From contig NSGV01000003.1 in the NCBI GenBank assembly GCA_002300355.1, positions 930,001-994,000 of the forward strand: a stretch of 64,000 bases of DNA, written 5' to 3'. Within the stretch, counting starts at the first letter, position 1. Every line of letters begins with the position of its first letter. Source of the stretch: Streptomyces sp. TLI_235. GTDB taxonomy: Bacteria > Actinomycetota > Actinomycetes > Streptomycetales > Streptomycetaceae. The notes under the pieces were generated by a model. The model made no database searches and had not been told where the DNA came from. It saw only the letters and a program-made list of their open reading frames with translations. The position numbers were made by a program, and so were the translations under genes. Of this stretch, positions 52,893 through 62,497 are shown one piece after another.

Positions 52893-53885
52893 ATGAACGA
52901 CACAGCACAGATTCCGGAGAACCGCTCTGTGCACGACGGAGACGGGGCGGCCGCCACCGCCCCGGCCCTCGGACGCACCGGCAGCGAACGCACCAGGTCC
53001 CGCCCCCGCTCCCCGCAGTGGGCGGCCTGGGGATTCCTGACACCGGTGGTGATCTACCTCGGCGTGTTCTACGCCTATCCCCTCTACCGCAACATCGACC
53101 TGAGCCTGCGCAACTACACGGTGCGCTCGTTCGTGAACGGCGATGCCCCCTTCACCGGACTGGCGAACTACCGCGTGGTCCTGGACGACCCCACATTCGT
53201 GCCCGCGCTGCTCCACACCGTGGTGTTCACCGCCGCCAGCCTTCTGCTGCAGTACGGGATCGGCCTGGCCCTCGCGGTCTTCTTCACCCATCACTTCCGC
53301 CTGGCGGCCACGCTTCGCGCCCTGTTCCTGGTGCCCTGGCTGCTGCCGCTGATCGTGTCCGCCTCCACCTGGTCGTGGATGCTCAACAGCGACTCCGGCG
53401 TCGTCAACTCCGTCCTGCACGCGATGGGCATCGGCCCGGTCAACTGGCTCACCTCCCCGAGCTGGTCCCTGGCGTCGGTGGTGATCGCGAACATCTGGAT
53501 CGGGATCCCGTTCAACCTGGTGGTCCTGTACAGCGGTCTGCAGAGCATTCCGGCATCCCTCTACGAAGCCGCCGCCCTGGACGGCGCGAACGCCTGGCAG
53601 CGCTTCCGCCACGTCACCTTGCCGCTGCTGCGGCCGGTGTCGGCGATCACCCTGCTGCTGGGCCTGATCTACACCCTCAAGGTCTTCGACATCATCTGGA
53701 TCACGACCAGGGGCGGCCCGGTCGACTCCTCGACCACGCTGGCGACCTGGTCCTACCGGCTCGGCTTCGGGAACGCGCTGCCGGCCTTCGGGCACGGCGC
53801 TGCCGTCGGAAACCTGCTGGTCCTGATCGCCCTGTTCTTCGGCATGGTCTACATCCGCGTCCAGCGAAAGCAGCAGGCGTCATGA
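52893..53885 (+). CDS. ABC sugar transporter permease, MalF-like
   Basis: The protein has 330 aa with the ATG at 52893. It has a disordered N-terminus (about 45 residues) and six membrane segments beginning WGFLTPVVIYLGVFYAYPL. The EAA motif is SLYEAAALDGANAWQRFRHVTLPLL. Its stop overlaps the ATG of the next permease. No ATPase gene is present, so a shared MsiK-type ATPase is likely. Confidence 0.9.
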   Translation: MNDTAQIPENRSVHDGDGAAATAPALGRTGSERTRSRPRSPQWAAWGFLTPVVIYLGVFYAYPLYRNIDLSLRNYTVRSFVNGDAPFTGLANYRVVLDDPTFVPALLHTVVFTAASLLLQYGIGLALAVFFTHHFRLAATLRALFLVPWLLPLIVSASTWSWMLNSDSGVVNSVLHAMGIGPVNWLTSPSWSLASVVIANIWIGIPFNLVVLYSGLQSIPASLYEAAALDGANAWQRFRHVTLPLLRPVSAITLLLGLIYTLKVFDIIWITTRGGPVDSSTTLATWSYRLGFGNALPAFGHGAAVGNLLVLIALFFGMVYIRVQRKQQAS

Positions 53886-54703
53886 CCACACGACACCCCT
53901 CCTGGTGGAAGACCGCGACCGGCGTCGTGCTGACCGCGCTGATGCTGTTCCCGGTCTACTGGATGCTGAACGTCTCCTTCACCCGCGACCAGGACATGCG
54001 CAAGTCCCCACCGGACTGGTTCCCGGCCCACGGCACGCTGGAGGGCTACCGGGCCGTCCTGGACCAGCAACTCCCCTATCTGGGCACCAGCCTGGTCATC
54101 GCCCTCGGCACCGTCGCCCTCACCGTGGCCCTCACCGCACCCGCCGGCTATGCGCTGGCGAAGCTGCGTCCGCGAGGCGGTGGAGCCGTCGGCTTCGTGC
54201 TGCTGGTCGCGCAGATGGTCCCCGGCATCACCATGGCGATGGGCTTCTACACCATCTACCTCAAGCTCGGGATGCTGCAGTCCGTGCCGGGCCTGATCGT
54301 CGCCGATTCCACGATCGCCGTCCCGTTCGCCGTGCTGATCTTCACCGCGTTCATGGACGGCATCCCCGGCGAACTGCTGCAGGCCGCCAGGACCGACGGC
54401 GCGGGCAACCTGCGGACCTTCTGGTCGATCGTCCTGCCGATGAGCCGCAACGCGATCGTCACCGTCTCGCTGTTCGCATTCCTCTGGTCCTGGTCCGACT
54501 TCGTCTTCGCCAGCACCCTGGACGGCGGCGGCGCCCACGAGCCGATCACGCTGGGGATCTACCACTACATCGGCAACAACAACCAGCAGTGGAACGCCAT
54601 CATGGCCACCGCCGTGGTCGCCTCGATCCCCACCGCCCTGATCCTGGTCCTGGCCCAGCGCTACGTCGCCGCCGGCGTCACCGCCGGAGCCGTCAAGGAC
54701 TGA
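53882..54703 (+). CDS. ABC sugar transporter permease, MalG-like
   Basis: The protein has 273 aa, with the ATG at 53882 overlapping the previous stop (ATGA). Six membrane segments start VVLTALMLFPVYWMLNVSF. The EAA motif is ELLQAARTDGAGNLRTFWSIVLPMS, and the C-terminal RYVAAGVTAGAVKD is normal for the group. It pairs with the upstream permease. Confidence 0.92.
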   Translation: MTTRHPSWWKTATGVVLTALMLFPVYWMLNVSFTRDQDMRKSPPDWFPAHGTLEGYRAVLDQQLPYLGTSLVIALGTVALTVALTAPAGYALAKLRPRGGGAVGFVLLVAQMVPGITMAMGFYTIYLKLGMLQSVPGLIVADSTIAVPFAVLIFTAFMDGIPGELLQAARTDGAGNLRTFWSIVLPMSRNAIVTVSLFAFLWSWSDFVFASTLDGGGAHEPITLGIYHYIGNNNQQWNAIMATAVVASIPTALILVLAQRYVAAGVTAGAVKD

Positions 54704-54813
54704 CACCCACCAGCACCTCCCGCCCCGGAAGCCTCTGCCCGTAGGCCGACCGCGTACCGCGGCCGCCACGAGGTCGGCAGAGCACGCCCCGCACCAGAAA
54801 CGAGCGCCCTGCG

Positions 54814-56565
54814 ATGACCGACGCCCCGACCGGCCCGGCCTTCAACATCCGCGAGATTCCGTTCAGCGGCCACGGCTCCTGGTTCAACATCTCACCCGTG
54901 ACCTCCGAGCACGACCGCGCCCAGGACCTGCACCTGGTCTCCCACCAGAGCGGCATGCACCCCGTGCTCCGCCTGGTCCCCGTCCGGGGGGCGGGCGGCG
55001 AACGGGTCGAGACGCACTGGAACGCCACACCGGGGCGGCTGACCTGGGCCGGGCAGAGCGGGCAGATCGAACTGACCTACCAGTCCGCCGACACCCTGCG
55101 GCTGCGCGGTACCGGCCTGAGCCTGCGGATCTGCGCCGCGGCCGAACGGCTCACGCCGTTCAGCGGCACGTACTTCCTCCACGACCCGCTCGACGGCTCC
55201 TACCTGTTCACCTCCTACGAGACCGGCAGGCGCTACCGCATCAGCGTGCTGGCCGGGCAGGATGCGGACGTCCGGGGTGTGGAATCGCTCGGCGCCGCCG
55301 ACCGCGGGCTGACCCTGATCGGCGACGACACCGGCTGGTGGGAAGCGGCCGTCGAGGAGCTCGACAGCGCCCGGCCACCCTACGTACCGTCAGACACCCA
55401 CGAGAAGACGGCGGACCGGGCCGACCGGACGTTCACCGAGTTCGCCGACGCGGTCACCCCCTGGCGCACTCCGGACACCCCGGCCGCCGAACTGGCCGCC
55501 TACGTGCTGTGGTCCGCGACGGTGGGACCGTCCGGGTTCCTCGAGCGCCCTGCCGTACTGATGTCCAAGCACTGGATGGACAAGGTCTGGAGCTGGGACC
55601 ACTGCTTCAACGCTCTCGCCCTGGCCCCCGGAGCCCCGGAGTTGGCCTGGGACCAGTTTCAGATCATGTTCGACCACCAGGACGGGAGCGGCGCACTGCC
55701 CGACTCCGTGACCCACTCCGAAATCCTCTACAACTTCGTCAAGCCCCCCATCCACGGCTGGGCCCTGCGCCACCTGCGCCGGCGCCTGCCGCGCCCGCTG
55801 AGCCGGACCGAACTCACCGAGTCGTACCACCGCCTGGAACGGTGGAGCCGGTTCTGGCTCGACTCCAGGCGCGCCCCCGGACAGACGCTTCCGCACTACC
55901 AGCACGGCAACGACAGCGGCTGGGACAACTCCACCGCCTTCGACCCCGGGCGCGTGCGGATCACCGCCGATCTCTCCGCCTTCCTGATCCTGCAACTGCG
56001 CGAACTCGCCGATCTGGCCACCGAGCTCGACCGCGCCGACGAAGCCACCGCTTGGGCGCACTCGGCCGAAACCCTCCAGGCCGCCGTGATCCGGGAACTG
56101 TGGACGGGCGAATGCTTCCAGGCCCGGTCCCCCCACACCGGCGCGGGCACCACCAGCCTGAGCCTGCTGGACCTGATGCCCATCGCCCTCGGCGAGCACC
56201 TGCCCACCGAGATCAGCACCAGGCTGGCCGCCCGAATCGAGACCCACCTGACCGCCCACGGGCTGGCCACCGAGCGCCCCGACTCGCCCCACTACCAGGC
56301 CGACGGCTACTGGCGCGGACCCATCTGGGCACCCGCCACCGTCCTCGTCGAGGACGGCCTGCGCCGCGCCGGGCACGTGGACCTGGCCGACGAGATCAGC
56401 GCCCGCTTCCGCGCCCTGTGCGAGAAGTCCGGCTTCGCCGAGAACTTCGACGCCCTCACCGGCGAAGGCCTGCGTGACCGCGCCTACACCTGGACCGCCA
56501 GCAGCTACCTCCTCCTCGCCGAGGCACACATCAGGCGCATCCACCCCGGAACGACGACCACCTGA
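54814..56565 (+). CDS. GH63-type (amylo-alpha-1,6-glucosidase-like) glycosidase
   Basis: The protein has 583 aa from the ATG at 54814, 110 bp after the permease. An N-terminal beta-sandwich (about 1-190) precedes an (alpha/alpha)6 barrel with MDKVWSWDHCFNALAL, the acidic motif GNDSGWDNSTAFDPG and YWRGPIWAPATVLVEDGL. These are typical of bacterial GH63 enzymes. It has no signal peptide, so it processes what the adjoining importer brings in. Known GH63 activities are on alpha-glucosides and alpha-mannosylglycerate; the substrate here is unknown. The clustering with wall-degrading genes makes an alpha-linked side chain or storage oligosaccharide the likely target. Confidence 0.8.
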   Translation: MTDAPTGPAFNIREIPFSGHGSWFNISPVTSEHDRAQDLHLVSHQSGMHPVLRLVPVRGAGGERVETHWNATPGRLTWAGQSGQIELTYQSADTLRLRGTGLSLRICAAAERLTPFSGTYFLHDPLDGSYLFTSYETGRRYRISVLAGQDADVRGVESLGAADRGLTLIGDDTGWWEAAVEELDSARPPYVPSDTHEKTADRADRTFTEFADAVTPWRTPDTPAAELAAYVLWSATVGPSGFLERPAVLMSKHWMDKVWSWDHCFNALALAPGAPELAWDQFQIMFDHQDGSGALPDSVTHSEILYNFVKPPIHGWALRHLRRRLPRPLSRTELTESYHRLERWSRFWLDSRRAPGQTLPHYQHGNDSGWDNSTAFDPGRVRITADLSAFLILQLRELADLATELDRADEATAWAHSAETLQAAVIRELWTGECFQARSPHTGAGTTSLSLLDLMPIALGEHLPTEISTRLAARIETHLTAHGLATERPDSPHYQADGYWRGPIWAPATVLVEDGLRRAGHVDLADEISARFRALCEKSGFAENFDALTGEGLRDRAYTWTASSYLLLAEAHIRRIHPGTTTT

Positions 56566-56665
56566 GCGCACTGCACCGCTGAACCGTGAACAACAACCCA
56601 CCCACGCGTCCGGCACGGGGCCGGCGCACCAGCAACGAGTCCTACCCCTGAAGGGACGCCAGGAC

Positions 56666-59600
56666 ATGCCAAGAATCGGGCAAAGACTCTCGACCGCGAG
56701 ACGCCTCCTCCACGGCGTCACCACGACGCTGCTCCCCCTGACCCTCGTCGCCGGTATCACCACCGCGACGGCGACTCCGGCCTCCGCAGCCACCCCCACC
56801 CTCACCGTCGACCTGGGCAACAGCACCGGAGGCGTCCACGGCGGTGCCTCCGGCGCCCTGTACGGCCTGTACGGCCAGGACGTGCCGACGAACAACCTCA
56901 TCGAGGGGATGGGACTCCGGACCACCAACACCAAGGCACAGGACGGACAACAGCACCCGGGTTCGGACGCGCTGGAGGTCGCCAAGCCGTTCCTGGACAG
57001 CGGCGGCGAGGACGTCATGATCTACATGACGGACGTGTACCGCACGTTCAAATACGAGCGGACCAGCTACGCCGCCTACCAGGCGGCCATGAAGACCCAG
57101 ATCGACCAGATCCTGGCGAGCCCCTCCAAGGACCACATCGTCCTGGTCCCCTACAACGAGCCCGACGGCATGTGGTTCCCAGGCGCGCGCAGCCAGTCGA
57201 CGCCGCTGGCCGCCTTCGAGTCCGAGTGGCTCCAGACGTACAACTACATCAAGGGCCTCTGGCCCCAGGCCCGGATCGCCGGCCCCAACTTCTCCAGCTA
57301 CACCGAGTTCGCCTACAAGGGCTTCCTCACCTACTGCAAGGCCAACAACTGCCTGCCGGACATCGCGACCTGGCACACCCTGGGCAGCCCTGCGGCCGTA
57401 CGCACCACCGTCGACAACTTCCGCGCGGCCGAGACCTCGGTGGGTCTCACCTCGCACCTGCCGATCAACCTCAACGAGTACGCCTTCCGCTACCACCTGA
57501 CCGACCCCGGCCAGATGGTGCAGTGGATCGCGGCCATGGAGGACGAGAAGATCGACGGCAACCTGCCGTACTGGAACATCAACGGCAACCTCGGCGACTC
57601 CGCCGCCGCCCAGAACACCCCCAACGCCCAGTGGTGGCTGTACAACTGGTACAGCTCCATGAGCGGCAACACCGTCAAGGTCGCCAGCACCGGGGCCAAT
57701 GCCGCCTACACGCTCCAGGGCCTGGCGAGTCTGGACACGGCCAAGAAGCAGGCCCGCGTGATCCTCGCCGGCGGTGGCACCAGCGGTGAATCCAGCACGG
57801 TCATCAAGAACATCGACCCCGCGGTCTTCGGCAGCACCGTGCACGTCAGCGTGTTCCAGGACCGCTACAGCGGCTACATCGGGGCGGCGGCCACCCCGAC
57901 CCGGCTCTCCGACGCCGACGTCGCCGTGGGCTCCGACGGCTCGATCACCGTCCCCATCACCCTCGACGCGATGTCCGCGTACCAGGTGATCGTCTCCCCG
58001 GGCGGCACCGGCAGCACCACCGCCTCGGACAGCACCTGGCGGGCCTCGTACGAGGCCGAGAACGCCACGCTCAGCGGCAGCGGCTACAACATCAACACCG
58101 AGGGCACCCCCAGTAGGCTCGACAAGTTCGCCACCTCCGGCACCAAGGACGTCGGCGGCCTGCGCACCGGCTCGACCACGGTGATCTCCTTCAACGTCTC
58201 CGTGCCCACCACCGGCGACTACAACCTCTCGGTGTTCGGCAACAGCTACGCCAAGGATTCCGACGTCAAGGGCCCGACCAACATCTACGCGCGGGTCGAC
58301 GGCGGTGCCTCCACCAGGATCGACATCCCGGTGGGCTTCCAGTGGGTGGTGTGGGGACACGATGACGCCACCGTGCACCTCACCGCGGGCAGCCACACCA
58401 TCACCCTGGCCACCACCGGCGACAACGGCGCGACGACCGTCGGCGACGCCATCGTCGACAAGATCGACCTCCAGTACGAGGACCCCGCGGTCCAGGGCAC
58501 CACGCTCTACGAGGCCGAGCAGGCGAACCTCTCCGACAGCGCCACCGCCACCTACACCGCCCAGGGCCAGTCCGGCGCGGGCGCGGTGAACCTCACCTCC
58601 GGCCAGTCCGCCACGTTCTGGGTCTACTCGGCGCGGGACGGCTACGCCGACCTGACCGCCCGCTTCCGCAACACCGGCCAGGCCGACCTCACCGTCAACG
58701 GCAGGACCGTCAACGACCAGACCCTCTCCGGCGCGACCACCAACGCCTGGTACACCTCCACCAACCGGATCTACCTGAGCGGCGGCATCAACAAGGTGAA
58801 GGTGACCGGCACCGGCGGCACCCTCGCCCTGGACGACCTGGCGGTGACCCCGTTCAGCGCCACCGACCCGGTCACCATCGGCAACGTCGTCACCTACCAG
58901 GCCGAGAACGGCACCCTCACCGGCACCGCGGCCGTCGACAACACCTACAGCCAGGCCAACGGCGGCGTCGTCACCGGCATCGGCAACGGAACCGCCAACT
59001 CCCTGACCCTCGACGTCAACGCGCCCACGGCCGGAACCTACGCCATGACCATGCGCTACACCAACAACGAGGAACTGCCCTCCAACCACTACAACCCCGA
59101 CCTGTACGCCGAGCACGCCGACGTCAGCGTCAACGGCGGCACCGCCACCCGCGTCAACTTCGCCAGCACCCTGCACTGGAACCAGCTCCAGAACTACACC
59201 GTCCCCATCACGCTCACCAAGGGCGCCAACACCGTCAAGTTCACCGCCTCACAGCTCTACAACTGGGACGGCACCACCATCGGCGTCGTCCACTCCGGCG
59301 GTGGCAGCGACATCGGACAGCCCATGCGCTCCAGCTCCGCGCCCCACCTCGACCAGATCTCCATCGCACCCGCGACCCCGCACATCGGCGCATCGTCCGG
59401 CTTCTCCTCCACGGCCGTCGCCCAGCACAGCCAGCTCTGCCTCGAAGACCCCGGCCGGTCCACCGCCAACGGCACCCAGTACCGGCAGAACACCTGCACG
59501 AGCGGCCAGGAGCAGACCTTCGACTTCCACCCCGTCGCCGGCACCGCCGACACCTACACCGTCGTCAACCACGCCAGCGGCAAGTGCCTGGACGTCTCGG

Positions 59601-59860
59601 CCCTGTCCACGGCCGACGGCGCCGCCGTCCAGCAGTGGACCTGCCTCAACGGCACCAACCAGCGCTTCACGCTCAGGGCGGTGACCGCGCTCGGCAACAA
59701 CCACGACTACCAGCTGGTCGCCGTCCACAGCGGCAAGTGCGTCGACGTCAGCACCATCTCCACCGCACCCGGCGCCCTCGTCCACCAGTGGGCCTGCGAC
59801 CCGGCAAGCGCCCTGACCACCAAGAAGAACCAGATCTGGCGCCTGACCGGCAAGGCATGA
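56666..59860 (+). CDS. Large secreted clan-A glycoside hydrolase with three carbohydrate-binding-like domains and a ricin trefoil
   Basis: The protein has 1064 aa. The ATG at 56666 follows gaaggga, and a signal peptide ends near ATPASAA (about residue 43). The barrel (about 45-330) has a probable acid/base Glu in VPYNEPDGMW and nucleophile Glu in INLNEYAFRY. Beta-sandwich modules follow: one at about 460-610 (SYEAENATLSGSGYN), one at about 615-725 (LYEAEQANLSDSATAT) and one at about 745-900 (YQAENGTLTGTAAVDN). All start with the YEAE-type signature of CBM6/CBM35. The C-terminal 140 residues are a ricin B/CBM13 trefoil. The family could be GH39-like, but the linkage attacked is unknown. Confidence 0.75.
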   Translation: MPRIGQRLSTARRLLHGVTTTLLPLTLVAGITTATATPASAATPTLTVDLGNSTGGVHGGASGALYGLYGQDVPTNNLIEGMGLRTTNTKAQDGQQHPGSDALEVAKPFLDSGGEDVMIYMTDVYRTFKYERTSYAAYQAAMKTQIDQILASPSKDHIVLVPYNEPDGMWFPGARSQSTPLAAFESEWLQTYNYIKGLWPQARIAGPNFSSYTEFAYKGFLTYCKANNCLPDIATWHTLGSPAAVRTTVDNFRAAETSVGLTSHLPINLNEYAFRYHLTDPGQMVQWIAAMEDEKIDGNLPYWNINGNLGDSAAAQNTPNAQWWLYNWYSSMSGNTVKVASTGANAAYTLQGLASLDTAKKQARVILAGGGTSGESSTVIKNIDPAVFGSTVHVSVFQDRYSGYIGAAATPTRLSDADVAVGSDGSITVPITLDAMSAYQVIVSPGGTGSTTASDSTWRASYEAENATLSGSGYNINTEGTPSRLDKFATSGTKDVGGLRTGSTTVISFNVSVPTTGDYNLSVFGNSYAKDSDVKGPTNIYARVDGGASTRIDIPVGFQWVVWGHDDATVHLTAGSHTITLATTGDNGATTVGDAIVDKIDLQYEDPAVQGTTLYEAEQANLSDSATATYTAQGQSGAGAVNLTSGQSATFWVYSARDGYADLTARFRNTGQADLTVNGRTVNDQTLSGATTNAWYTSTNRIYLSGGINKVKVTGTGGTLALDDLAVTPFSATDPVTIGNVVTYQAENGTLTGTAAVDNTYSQANGGVVTGIGNGTANSLTLDVNAPTAGTYAMTMRYTNNEELPSNHYNPDLYAEHADVSVNGGTATRVNFASTLHWNQLQNYTVPITLTKGANTVKFTASQLYNWDGTTIGVVHSGGGSDIGQPMRSSSAPHLDQISIAPATPHIGASSGFSSTAVAQHSQLCLEDPGRSTANGTQYRQNTCTSGQEQTFDFHPVAGTADTYTVVNHASGKCLDVSALSTADGAAVQQWTCLNGTNQRFTLRAVTALGNNHDYQLVAVHSGKCVDVSTISTAPGALVHQWACDPASALTTKKNQIWRLTGKA

Positions 59861-59878
59861 CCGGCCGCCTCCGCAGCT

Positions 59879-59899
59879 CCGGGACCGCTCCGGTCCCGG
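59879..59899. terminator. Short hairpin between the two ricin-domain enzymes
   Basis: A 9-bp perfect stem (59879-59887 with 59891-59899) with a 3-nt loop, 18 bp past the first enzyme's stop and 37 bp before the next ATG. It may be a weak terminator or processing stem. Confidence 0.55.
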
Positions 59900-59935
59900 C
59901 ACCTTCACCGCACTCCCACCCAGAGGAGCCGCACC

Positions 59936-61789
59936 ATGAAGTCACCCACCGCACGTCCCCGGCCGACGACCCGCACCGGACGACGAGCGGCCTCGAGCGT
60001 CGCCGTCCTGCTGGCCGCCCTGGCCGCGAACCTGGTGTCCGCCGCGCCGTCACCGGCCGCCGACACCTCGGTCGCCGTCGACTTCTCCACCGCCGGAGGC
60101 GCCCCCAACTACCGCGCCTCGGGCATGATCTACGGGCTGACCCCCGACGGGTCGCTGCCGCCGGACCACTTCTTCAAGGACATCAAGTGGCACTTCGAGC
60201 GGGCCGGCGGCGCGCAGCTCAACGGTGGCGGCTACGCCACCAGCCTCGCCGACTACCGGACCCGCTGGAACGCCACCCTCGCCCAGTACCGGCGCACCGT
60301 CGCCCTCGGCGGCACGTTCGTCATCCTGCCGCACGACCTGTGGGGCGCCGACGGCACCACCAGCCAGGGCTTCCCCGGCGACAACGGCAACTGGACGCTG
60401 TTCGACAACTTCGTCAACCAGCTGATCTCCGACGTCAAGGCCAACAACATGACGGTGGAGTGGGACCTGTGGAACGAGCCTGACCTCAACGGCTTCTGGA
60501 GCCGGTCCCAGAGCCAGTACCTGCAGATGTGGTCGCGGTTCCACGCCGCGGTGCGCGCCAAGCTGCCGGGGCAGCTCATCGTCGGCCCCAGCACGGCGAA
60601 CCCGCCCGGTGCGTCCAACACCTGGTGGACCACCTATCTGAACCACGTGAAGTCCACCAACTCCGCCCCCGACATCTACAGTTGGCACGCCATCCCGCAC
60701 GACCCCGTCACGGCCGTCGGCAGCGCCAACTCGACCATCGCCGCCGCGGGCCTGAGCAACACCCGCCCGTACCAGATCAACGAGTACGCCGGGGTCGAGC
60801 AGCACAACCCCGGTGGCGGCGGCTGGTTCATCAGCCGCCTGGAGCGGGCCGGCGCCGACGGCCTGCGCTCCAACTGGGGAGGCGGCCCCGGCCTGCACGA
60901 CTACGCGGCCAACCTGCTCACCAAGAACAGCTCCGGTCAGTACCTGCCGAAGGGCGAGTGGTTCCTCTACCGGTACTACGGCTCCCAGACCGGAAACATC
61001 GTGAACCTCACGCCCGGTGCCAACACCGACGGGCTGGCGACCAAGGACAGCACCGCGCGCAACGCGAAGATCCTGCTGGGCAGCAACGGCAACACCGGCA
61101 ACGTCACCGTCAACCTGGGCCGCCTCGACACCACCTCGGTGCCGGAGAACGGCCAGGTGCGGGCGATCGTCCAGCGCATACCGAACAACGGCGGCGGCGC
61201 GGTGACGGGGCCGGTGACGGTCTCCGACCAGACCCTGGCCGTGAACAACAACTCGGCCTCGGTGAACGTGCCGTGGACGGACGCCGCGGACGGCTACACC
61301 GTCACCCTGCTGCCGCCGTCCAACACCACCGTCTCCACCACCGCGGTGGTGCAGCACAGCGGTCAGTGCCTGGACGACACCAACCTCAGCGCCGCCGACG
61401 GCACCCAGTACCAGCAGTACCTCTGCGAGGGCGGCTACCAGCAGATGCTCGCCCTCAAGCCGGTCGCCGGCCGGGCGAACACCTACACGGTGGTCAACGA
61501 GTACAGCGGCAAGTGCCTCGACGTCTCCGGCGCCTCCACGGCCGACGGCGCCGCCGTCATCCAGTGGACCTGCAGCGGCGGCACCAACCAGATGTTCACC
61601 TTCCAGCCCGTCACCGCACTCGGCAACAGCCAGGACTACCAGCTCGTGGCCGTCCACAGCGGCAAGTGCGTCGACGTCTCCGGCGTCTCGACCACCCCGG
61701 GCGCCCTCGTCCACCAGTGGACCTGCGACCCGGCGAGCAACCTGCCCAACAAGAGGAACCAGATCTGGCGCCTGACCGGCAAGGGCTGA
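59936..61789 (+). CDS. Secreted clan-A glycoside hydrolase with C-terminal ricin trefoil
   Basis: The protein has 617 aa; the ATG at 59936 follows cagagga, and a signal peptide ends near SPAA (about residue 42). The barrel has acid/base Glu in VEWDLWNEPDLNGFW and nucleophile Glu in YQINEYAGVEQ, a GH39-like arrangement. A small beta domain precedes a ricin/CBM13 trefoil (about 470-617). That trefoil is closely similar to the one ending the preceding protein, with long shared runs such as QDYQLVAVHSGKCVDVS against HDYQLVAVHSGKCVDVS. The substrate is unknown; the context suggests a side-chain-rich wall polymer. Confidence 0.78.
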   Translation: MKSPTARPRPTTRTGRRAASSVAVLLAALAANLVSAAPSPAADTSVAVDFSTAGGAPNYRASGMIYGLTPDGSLPPDHFFKDIKWHFERAGGAQLNGGGYATSLADYRTRWNATLAQYRRTVALGGTFVILPHDLWGADGTTSQGFPGDNGNWTLFDNFVNQLISDVKANNMTVEWDLWNEPDLNGFWSRSQSQYLQMWSRFHAAVRAKLPGQLIVGPSTANPPGASNTWWTTYLNHVKSTNSAPDIYSWHAIPHDPVTAVGSANSTIAAAGLSNTRPYQINEYAGVEQHNPGGGGWFISRLERAGADGLRSNWGGGPGLHDYAANLLTKNSSGQYLPKGEWFLYRYYGSQTGNIVNLTPGANTDGLATKDSTARNAKILLGSNGNTGNVTVNLGRLDTTSVPENGQVRAIVQRIPNNGGGAVTGPVTVSDQTLAVNNNSASVNVPWTDAADGYTVTLLPPSNTTVSTTAVVQHSGQCLDDTNLSAADGTQYQQYLCEGGYQQMLALKPVAGRANTYTVVNEYSGKCLDVSGASTADGAAVIQWTCSGGTNQMFTFQPVTALGNSQDYQLVAVHSGKCVDVSGVSTTPGALVHQWTCDPASNLPNKRNQIWRLTGKG

Positions 61790-61852
61790 CCTACCGTCCC
61801 CGATACTTCCGGGTCGCCTGACGGTGCCACCGTGTGGGCGTGAAATCCGGCA

Positions 61853-62341
61853 TCAAGGAGACAAGTTCTGGGCCCGGGCGGCGAGGCTCGCCCGGGCCGC
61901 CGTCATGAAGGCGGTTTTGTGCTCCTCCACGTGCTCGTTGACCTCCTTGTCGCCGATCTCCCGCCACACCGCCTGGTTGAGCGAGCGCCCATAGTCGTGA
62001 ACGGGGGTGTGAAGGATCGAGTCGCAGAGCAACACCAAGTGCCGTTCGGCGACCCAGAGCCGGGTCATGGCTTCGCCGGCGGCCTTGTTCCAGCCGTCAT
62101 CATCACCCCAAGATTCCGGTCGGTTGTAGGCGATCCGCTCAGCGTCCTGGGCACAGGCGATGAACTCCTTGATCGCCTGCAACTGTTCGGCGCGGCGTGC
62201 CTCGGCGGTTGCCGCACTCTGCCGCCGTTCGTAGGCCCGGTCGGCGGCACGATGGCCGGCACGCTGGGTGAGCGCGGTCAGTCCGCCGCCCAGCACAACA
62301 CCACCGAGCGAGAAGGCAGATGCCCACAGTTCCAGTGCCAC
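61853..62341 (-). CDS. Hypothetical protein with one N-terminal membrane segment
   Basis: The protein has 162 aa. I chose the GTG at 62341 (VALELWASAFSLGGVVLGGGLTAL) because the longer frame to 62395 adds a non-hydrophobic lead. One membrane helix is followed by a charged helical region (AERIAYNRPESWGDDDGW, TRLWVAERHLVLLCDSIL). Similar small proteins of unknown function are common in streptomycetes. It has no evident link to the sugar genes, and its base composition is slightly less biased than its neighbours. Confidence 0.7.
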   Translation of the reverse strand: MALELWASAFSLGGVVLGGGLTALTQRAGHRAADRAYERRQSAATAEARRAEQLQAIKEFIACAQDAERIAYNRPESWGDDDGWNKAAGEAMTRLWVAERHLVLLCDSILHTPVHDYGRSLNQAVWREIGDKEVNEHVEEHKTAFMTAARASLAARAQNLSP

Positions 62342-62438
62342 TCCGGCGCCCCCTACGACAAGTCCTTGCGCATGATCGTGGACATCGTCTCGCACCTACG
62401 GATCGAGGCGCCGGGCGCCTTGGCTCCTGGGCGCGCGC

Positions 62439-62474
62439 GGGCCCGGCTCTCACGAGGTCGTGAGAGCCGGGCCC
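62439..62474. terminator. Strong terminator after the second GH62 gene
   Basis: A 17-bp perfect inverted repeat (62439-62455 with 62458-62474) separated by only two bases, so the real loop is formed by the innermost bases. It lies 24 bp past the GH62 stop on the minus strand. Confidence 0.8.
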
Positions 62475-62497
62475 GGCTCATGCCTTCAGGAATGCGG

